Shown one piece after another: positions 59,073 to 64,000 of a DNA stretch of 64,000 nt. Origin of the DNA: an uncultured Coriobacteriaceae bacterium (lineage in GTDB: Bacteria; Actinomycetota; Coriobacteriia; Coriobacteriales; Atopobiaceae); assembly GCA_902798915.1 (NCBI GenBank), contig CADBYM010000001.1, positions 62,001-126,000 on the forward strand. The letters run 5' to 3'. A model generated the notes under the pieces. That model ran no database searches, had not been told where the DNA came from, and worked only from the letters and a program-made list of their open reading frames with translations. A program made the position numbers and the translations under genes. Position 1 is the stretch's first letter, and each line of letters starts with the position of its first letter.

Positions 59073-59734
59073 GCGGGCATGGGCCGATGGCCGAGGGCGC
59101 GGCGGCCGCTCTGGGGGCGGCAGGCCCCACGCGCGTCAAGCTCTGCGGCATGTCGCGCCCCGAGGACATCGAGGCGATCAATGAGGCGCAGCCCGACTTC
59201 GTGGGATTCGTGGTGGACTTCCCGCGTTCGCATAGGTCAGTCGCGTCCGAGGAGCTGCCCGCTCTATCGGCGCTGGTAGCCCCCGGTATCCAGCGCGTCG
59301 GCGTGTTCGTCGACGAGCCGGTGGAGGTCGTGGCACGGCTTTACGCACAAGGCGCCATCGACGTGGCGCAGCTGCATGGGCACGAGGACGAGGAATACAT
59401 CGCGCGGCTGCGCTCGGCGTGCGACGTGCCCATAATCCAGGCGTTCTCCGTGCGCGCCGCCAGCGACGTCGTGCGTGCGGAGGCGAGCTCTGCCGACCTC
59501 GTGCTCCTCGACAACGGGCGGGGGACGGGGGAGACCTTCGACTGGTCGCTCGTGCGTGGCGTGCGGCGGCCATTCCTGTTGGCGGGTGGCCTTACGCCCG
59601 CGAGCGTGGCACAGGCGATGACTTCGGTCCACCCCTGGGGTGTGGACATGAGCAGTGGCATAGAGACGGACGGGGTGAAGGATCGCCAAAAGATTTTTGC
59701 CGCCGTCCGTGCTGTCCAAGCAGAAGGGAGATAG
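59069..59734 (+). CDS. trpF: phosphoribosylanthranilate isomerase
   Basis: Amadori rearrangement step between TrpD and TrpC. 221 residues with [15 protein letters not shown] (catalytic Cys), [54 protein letters not shown] and [14 protein letters not shown]. The GTG at 59069 overlaps the trpC stop; about 20 residues precede the usual family start, so a slightly later start is conceivable. Confidence 0.96.
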   Translation: MSGHGPMAEGAAAALGAAGPTRVKLCGMSRPEDIEAINEAQPDFVGFVVDFPRSHRSVASEELPALSALVAPGIQRVGVFVDEPVEVVARLYAQGAIDVAQLHGHEDEEYIARLRSACDVPIIQAFSVRAASDVVRAEASSADLVLLDNGRGTGETFDWSLVRGVRRPFLLAGGLTPASVAQAMTSVHPWGVDMSSGIETDGVKDRQKIFAAVRAVQAEGR

Positions 59735-59741
59735 GAGCAAG

Positions 59742-60941
59742 ATGGGCAATTCGAGCGCGTCGCGCGGACGATTCGGTATCCACGGAGGCCAGTACATCCC
59801 CGAGACGCTCATGAACGCCGTCCTCGAGCTCGAGGAGGCATACGACCATTACAAGAACGATCCTGAGTTCAACGCCGAGCTCGCCGACCTCTTCAACAAC
59901 TATGCCGGCCGGCCAAGTCGCCTGTACTTCGCGGCCAACATGACGGCCGACCTCGGCGGGGCTAAGGTATACCTCAAGCGCGAGGACCTCAACCACACGG
60001 GCGCACACAAGATCAACAACGTCCTCGGCCAGGCGCTGCTCGCGCAGAAGATGGGCAAGACGCGCCTCATCGCCGAGACGGGCGCCGGCCAGCACGGTGT
60101 GGCGACGGCGACGGCCGCGGCGCTCATGGGCATGGCGTGCGTGGTGTACATGGGCCGCGAGGACATGGAGCGCCAGGCCCTCAACGTGTATCGCATGCGC
60201 CTGCTCGGTGCGGAGGTGCGCGGCGTGGACACGGGGACGGCGACGCTCAAGGATGCCGTGAGCGAGACGTTCCGCGAGTGGACGCAGCGCATCGACGACA
60301 CCCACTACTGCCTCGGCTCGGTGATGGGCCCGCATCCGTTCCCCACCATCGTGCGCGACTTCCAGGCGGTCATCAGCCGCGAGAGCCGAGCGCAGATGCT
60401 CGAGGCTGAGGGCAAGCTGCCCGACGCGGTGCTCGCTTGCGTGGGTGGCGGCTCCAACGCCATCGGGAGCTTTTATCACTACATAGGTGACGAGGGCGTG
60501 CGGCTCATCGGATGCGAGGCGGCCGGGCGTGGCATCGACACCTGGGAGACGGCGGCGACGATTAGCACGGGTCGACTGGGCATCTTCCATGGCATGAAGA
60601 GCTACTTCTGCCAGGACGAGTACGGTCAGATCGCACCGGTGTACTCCATCAGTGCGGGTCTGGACTACCCGGGCGTGGGGCCCGAGCACGCGGCGCTGCA
60701 CGACTCTGGCCGCGCGGAGTACGTGGCCATCACTGACGACGAGGCCGTGGACGCCTTCGAGTACCTGAGCCGCACCGAGGGCGTCATCCCTGCCATCGAG
60801 AGCGCGCATGCCGTGGCGTACGCCATGAAGCTCGCGCCCACCATGCGACCGGACCAGACGATGATCGTGACGCTGAGCGGCCGTGGCGACAAGGACGTGG
60901 CTGCCATCGCCCGCTACCGAGGGGAGGACCTCCATGAGTAG
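59742..60941 (+). CDS. trpB: tryptophan synthase beta chain
   Basis: PLP enzyme that joins indole and serine. 399 residues of the TrpB1 type. PLP Lys 90 lies in [34 protein letters not shown] and [13 protein letters not shown] are diagnostic. TAGGAG sits ahead of ATG 59742. It overlaps trpA by eight bases. Confidence 0.97.
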   Translation: MGNSSASRGRFGIHGGQYIPETLMNAVLELEEAYDHYKNDPEFNAELADLFNNYAGRPSRLYFAANMTADLGGAKVYLKREDLNHTGAHKINNVLGQALLAQKMGKTRLIAETGAGQHGVATATAAALMGMACVVYMGREDMERQALNVYRMRLLGAEVRGVDTGTATLKDAVSETFREWTQRIDDTHYCLGSVMGPHPFPTIVRDFQAVISRESRAQMLEAEGKLPDAVLACVGGGSNAIGSFYHYIGDEGVRLIGCEAAGRGIDTWETAATISTGRLGIFHGMKSYFCQDEYGQIAPVYSISAGLDYPGVGPEHAALHDSGRAEYVAITDDEAVDAFEYLSRTEGVIPAIESAHAVAYAMKLAPTMRPDQTMIVTLSGRGDKDVAAIARYRGEDLHE

Positions 60942-61725
60942 AATCGCCGATGCCTTTGCCGCAAGTCCCAACGGCAAGGCCTTCATACCGTTCGTCACGG
61001 CGGGCGACTCCACGCTCGACGTGACGGAGAGGCTCGTGCTCGCCATGGCCGACGCCGGGGCCGACCTCATCGAACTCGGCATTCCCTTCAGCGATCCGAC
61101 GGCAGAGGGACCGGTCATTCAGGACGCGAACCTGCGGGCGCTGCGCAACCACGTCACGACGGATGACGTGTTTGCCATGGTGGAGCGCGTGCGTGCGTGC
61201 TCCGACGTGCCTCTGGTGATAATGACCTACGCCAACGTGGTGTTCTCGTACGGCATCGAGCGGTTTGCCGCGCGTCAGGCCGAGCTGGGCATGGGGGGCG
61301 TCATCCTGCCCGACGTGCCGCACGAGGAGAAGGAGGAGTTTGACGTACCCTTCTCGGCGGCGGGTCTCGACGTGGTGAGCCTCATCGCGCCCACGTCACA
61401 CGAGCGCGTCCGTGCCATCGCGGCCGACGCCAAGGGGTTCGTCTACTGCGTAAGCTCGCTGGGCGTCACGGGCGTGCGCTCCCAGATAACCACCGACATC
61501 GGGGCAATGGTCTCGCTCGTCAAGGACGTGCGGCCCGACCTGCCGTGTGCCGTCGGCTTCGGCATCTCCACGCCTGAGCAGGCGGCGCGTATGGCGGCGG
61601 CCAGTGACGGGGCCATCGTGGGTTCGGCCATCGTCAAGCTCATCGGTGAGCTGGGGGAGGACTGCATCGAGCCGGTCGCGGCATACGTGCGCGACCTCGC
61701 TGCCGCCGTGCATGGCGTGCGATAG
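60934..61725 (+). CDS. trpA: tryptophan synthase alpha chain
   Basis: Cleaves indole-3-glycerol phosphate to indole, passed by tunnel to TrpB. 263 residues with [29 protein letters not shown] (catalytic Glu and Asp), [23 protein letters not shown] and [20 protein letters not shown] precedes ATG 60934 within the trpB end. Last gene of the operon. Confidence 0.97.
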   Translation: MSRIADAFAASPNGKAFIPFVTAGDSTLDVTERLVLAMADAGADLIELGIPFSDPTAEGPVIQDANLRALRNHVTTDDVFAMVERVRACSDVPLVIMTYANVVFSYGIERFAARQAELGMGGVILPDVPHEEKEEFDVPFSAAGLDVVSLIAPTSHERVRAIAADAKGFVYCVSSLGVTGVRSQITTDIGAMVSLVKDVRPDLPCAVGFGISTPEQAARMAAASDGAIVGSAIVKLIGELGEDCIEPVAAYVRDLAAAVHGVR

Positions 61726-61739
61726 TCGGCGTGGCACAA

Positions 61740-61774
61740 AGCGACGCGGAGGGAGCGGTTCTCTTCGCGTCGCT
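61740..61774. terminator. convergent hairpin after trpA
   Basis: AGCGACGCG (61740-61748) pairs perfectly with CGCGTCGCT (61766-61774). It ends the trp operon and reaches two bases into the stop of the opposing gene. Confidence 0.65.
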
Positions 61775-62810
61775 ACGCCCGCGCTTGGATTCCGGCCATG
61801 AGGTAGGCCTTGGCGTCGAGTGGCTCGCCGTCGCGCCAACGCAGCTTGATGAACGTGGGGAAGCAGTAGAGTCGAAGGTCCTCGTCATCTCGCGAGAGCC
61901 GCTTGGCAAAGGTCGTCTCTTCGAGCGTTCGCCAGCGTTCGTCAGCAAGCCCCCAGGCTTCCACCTGACGCATCAGGTCGCCGGCGGCGCCATCGACGCG
62001 GTAGCTCTTCTCAGTGTCGTCGCCCGGGAAGGTGAAGCGCAGGCTCGCGCCGAACGTGCTGCCCAAGCGTCCCGCCGTGCCGACCTCAAGCTGAAACTCC
62101 AGTGCGAAGGGCGTGCGTGCCAGGTATTGGCAACGCTCGAGGAGCGTCTCGTTCATGTCCTCGATGCCGACTAGGCGCAGATGCTCCTCAAGCAGCGTGA
62201 TGTCATCCGCATAGGCGCGCTGCGTCTTGGTGCTCGGTATGCACTCGACGTGCATGGGTGGGACGGTGTCGTCTGTCGCTCGTGCCTCTCTGGGCGAATC
62301 GGCCCACCTCCTCGTCGGGAAGACCCCCGTGTAGCATGGGTACCAATCCCGAGGCAGGCGCTCCCGCAGCGTCCGATACGCCTCAATGGCCTCTGGTGCT
62401 CCGGCAGCCTCAAGGAAGCCGTACGTCGTCATTGGATCGTCGCTGTTCACAAGGAGCTGTATGGCTGGAGCGTTGGCGCCTCTAGAGCCGATGTCCCAGC
62501 TCAGCGCCAACTGGCGCACGTTGTCCTGCCGCGCGAACCACGCGAAGGTCTCGGGATACCCGCCCGTCGTGCTTGGGTCGAAGCACGCGTTTGGGTCGAG
62601 TGCGTCGCGAGAGGTGAGTGCGTGCAGATCGAACCACGGATCTCCCAGAAGCGGGAGCTCGAACCATAGCTCGGGGAATGCGCTGCTCGCGTTGCTGTGC
62701 CGAAATGCCTCAAACGCCTGCGGTGCGCAGTCGCCAAAGAGCACGCGGTCACGACCGTTCTTGGCGGCCAGTGCGTAGATGAGCTGATACAGCATTTCGT
62801 TGCTCAGCAT
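61773..62810 (-). CDS. uncharacterised conserved-looking protein
   Basis: I do not recognise the function. The 345-residue protein is soluble, without signal peptide or membrane helices. Notable blocks are WFELPLLGDPWFDLHAL, PETFAWFARQDNVRQLALSWD, YPCYTGVFPTRRW and YCFPTFIKLRWRDGEP. Regular length, a good ribosome site (AAGGAG) ahead of the ATG at 62808-62810, and many Trp/Phe/Pro argue for a real, folded protein. It lies 21 bases downstream of the acyltransferase gene on the same strand, so the two are probably co-transcribed. I recall that this ELPLLG-type sequence occurs as hypothetical proteins in other gut Firmicutes and Actinobacteria, but cannot confirm that here. Confidence 0.75.
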   Translation of the reverse strand: MLSNEMLYQLIYALAAKNGRDRVLFGDCAPQAFEAFRHSNASSAFPELWFELPLLGDPWFDLHALTSRDALDPNACFDPSTTGGYPETFAWFARQDNVRQLALSWDIGSRGANAPAIQLLVNSDDPMTTYGFLEAAGAPEAIEAYRTLRERLPRDWYPCYTGVFPTRRWADSPREARATDDTVPPMHVECIPSTKTQRAYADDITLLEEHLRLVGIEDMNETLLERCQYLARTPFALEFQLEVGTAGRLGSTFGASLRFTFPGDDTEKSYRVDGAAGDLMRQVEAWGLADERWRTLEETTFAKRLSRDDEDLRLYCFPTFIKLRWRDGEPLDAKAYLMAGIQARA

Positions 62811-62831
62811 GTGCCTCTCCTTACGGCGCAC

Positions 62832-64000
62832 CTACTCCATCGTACCGCCGGCGTCGAGCAGATCCTGAGCGATTGCGTTGACCACCATGTTTACGTAGGC
62901 GATGCCGCCTTCGGGGCGCAGGTGCGTGGCGTCGGCCCAAAGGTACTCGTCCTGATGGCCCTCCTCAACTGCCGGCCAGTCGATGTAGTGCATGTTTTCG
63001 TGACGCTCGCAGGCATCTTGCAGGTTCGCGTTCGCGGCCTCCATGAAGCCATCGGGGTTGACGGTGCCTATGACATAGATCTGGCGCTCGTCTCCAAGCA
63101 GCTCCGCGAACTCATCTAACTGGTCGGGCGTCGGCGTCACGTTGGAGAAGCAGGCGAGAATGACCACCTTGCCCACCGCGTCTTGCGCGAGATAACCGCG
63201 GGTGACCTCGAGTGCCTGGTCGGGTCGTCGGCCTATGTAGGAGTCGATAAGAGCGTCGGGTAACCGCGACCAGTCGGCGTCACCCGGCACCGAGTCGCCA
63301 ATGAGCACGGGGTCATAGATGCCGTTGCGCGTCTCCGAGGCGGGAGCGCGAATGATGGCGTCAGCATCGATGTCGAGCTTGTCTGCGGACTCTTCTTCGG
63401 CCTCTTCCTCATCGGAGCGCTCGTCGGCTGTCGAATCGAGGTCCTCGTCATTCTCAGCTGACTTCCGTTTGGAGGAAGAGGAGGACGAGGACTCCTTCGA
63501 CTTGTCGCTCGTTGCCGAGCCAGTGCCCGTGTCCTTGTCGTTGGCCGAAGCGGCGGACTCGCCCGCCTCGACGGTTGCGGACTGCGTGGCGGGGAGCCTG
63601 AGCAGTGCCTGCGCCCCAAAGACGCCGACGGCGACGATGAGCAGCGCCGTGGTGACCATGCGATACGGAGCGGTGTTGCGCGGGGCACCGCCCACGATCG
63701 CGGGGCTGGCGAAGGGTAGCTCAACGAGGCGGTACGATATCTCTGACGTAGCCACCGTGGCGACGGCTACGATTGCCAGCACGTACCAGGCCGTGGAGCC
63801 AAATACCTGCGTGATGAGCTGGTGAAGGGGCCAGAACCATAGGTAGAGCCCCAGTGCCCTCGAACCGAGGTAGCGCAGCGGAGGGGCAGACAAGGCGCGG
63901 CCAAGCAGGTTGCCCGGCGCGACGAGCGTCGCCACGAGGAGTACCGTCAGCAGCGAGACCAGAATGGCCATGAGCCCGTAGGTGAGCGTTCCTCCTGTGG
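62832..64000 (-). CDS. OafA/OatA-type acyltransferase with SGNH-like domain (5' end outside window)
   Basis: The frame is open through base 64000, so the start lies beyond the window. The visible part begins with the last membrane helices of an acyltransferase-3 domain (LTVLLVATLVAPGNLLG, LGLYLWFWPLHQLI, ELPFASP, YRMVTTALLIVAVGVFGA). A Ser/Lys/Glu-rich linker of ~80 residues follows, then an extracytoplasmic SGNH hydrolase-like domain (PVLIGDSV with the Ser, and LWADATHLRPEGGIAYVN with the Asp/His pair). This plan is that of OatA, which O-acetylates peptidoglycan or surface polysaccharide; which polymer is not visible. Confidence 0.88.
   Translation of the reverse strand, partial: TGGTLTYGLMAILVSLLTVLLVATLVAPGNLLGRALSAPPLRYLGSRALGLYLWFWPLHQLITQVFGSTAWYVLAIVAVATVATSEISYRLVELPFASPAIVGGAPRNTAPYRMVTTALLIVAVGVFGAQALLRLPATQSATVEAGESAASANDKDTGTGSATSDKSKESSSSSSSKRKSAENDEDLDSTADERSDEEEAEEESADKLDIDADAIIRAPASETRNGIYDPVLIGDSVPGDADWSRLPDALIDSYIGRRPDQALEVTRGYLAQDAVGKVVILACFSNVTPTPDQLDEFAELLGDERQIYVIGTVNPDGFMEAANANLQDACERHENMHYIDWPAVEEGHQDEYLWADATHLRPEGGIAYVNMVVNAIAQDLLDAGGTME

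Overview
The window is bacterial, GC-rich and densely coded. The mix of genes points to a member of class Coriobacteriia, probably family Atopobiaceae (Olsenella or a relative). This is inferred from high GC, a transcriptional tryptophan T-box, very large sortase-type surface proteins with Cna-B and pilin-type isopeptide domains, ChW repeats, and an ApbE / NusG-domain-II / Gx-transporter cluster. No rRNA or tRNA gene was seen, so the assignment is indirect.

Layout. 1-2507: 3' end of aspS, then a MOP-type polysaccharide flippase. 2793-23135: one uninterrupted gene for a surface protein of 6780 residues. It has a signal peptide, three leucine-rich BspA-like blocks, a beta-helix, 19 tandem pilin-type isopeptide domains, several Cna-B and SpaA-type domains, and a TPKTG cell-wall sorting signal. 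23293-25137: CapA-family protein. 25189-29864: an electron-transfer/flavin cluster (EetB-like protein fused to an EcfT-like domain, EetA-like NusG-domain-II protein, ApbE) running into a TetM-like ribosomal GTPase. 29931-34715: DUF4418 membrane protein, Ldh-family dehydrogenase, phosphoglycerate mutase, a type I glutamine synthetase homologue that has lost most metal ligands, and an esterase. 34718-37561: membrane SpoIIE-type phosphatase with an RsbW-like kinase domain.

37833-42071: a polar amino-acid ABC transporter (two binding lipoproteins, a permease with an extra ectodomain, an ATPase). 42204-42626 (minus): a previously unflagged Nif11-type RiPP precursor with a double-glycine leader and a 54-residue core containing five cysteines; no maturation enzyme lies in the window. 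43083-45443: GlnR-like winged-helix regulator and HtrA-type protease. 45697-49158: a second surface protein (DUF6273, beta-helix, MBG-like and ChW repeats) broken by an in-frame TAA and flanked by related long palindromes. 49379-53382: sbcD-sbcC. 53436-54485: macro-domain protein with a C-terminal helix-turn-helix-like region.

54723-61725: T-box leader and complete trpEGDCFBA operon, with overlapping or closely spaced genes for most of its length. 61773-64000 (minus): an uncharacterised conserved-looking protein and the 3' part of an OafA/OatA-type acyltransferase.

The strongest candidates for new biology are the orphan Nif11-type precursor, the glutamine synthetase homologue with replaced metal ligands, the EetB-EcfT fusion, and the giant adhesin with a recently duplicated domain pair.
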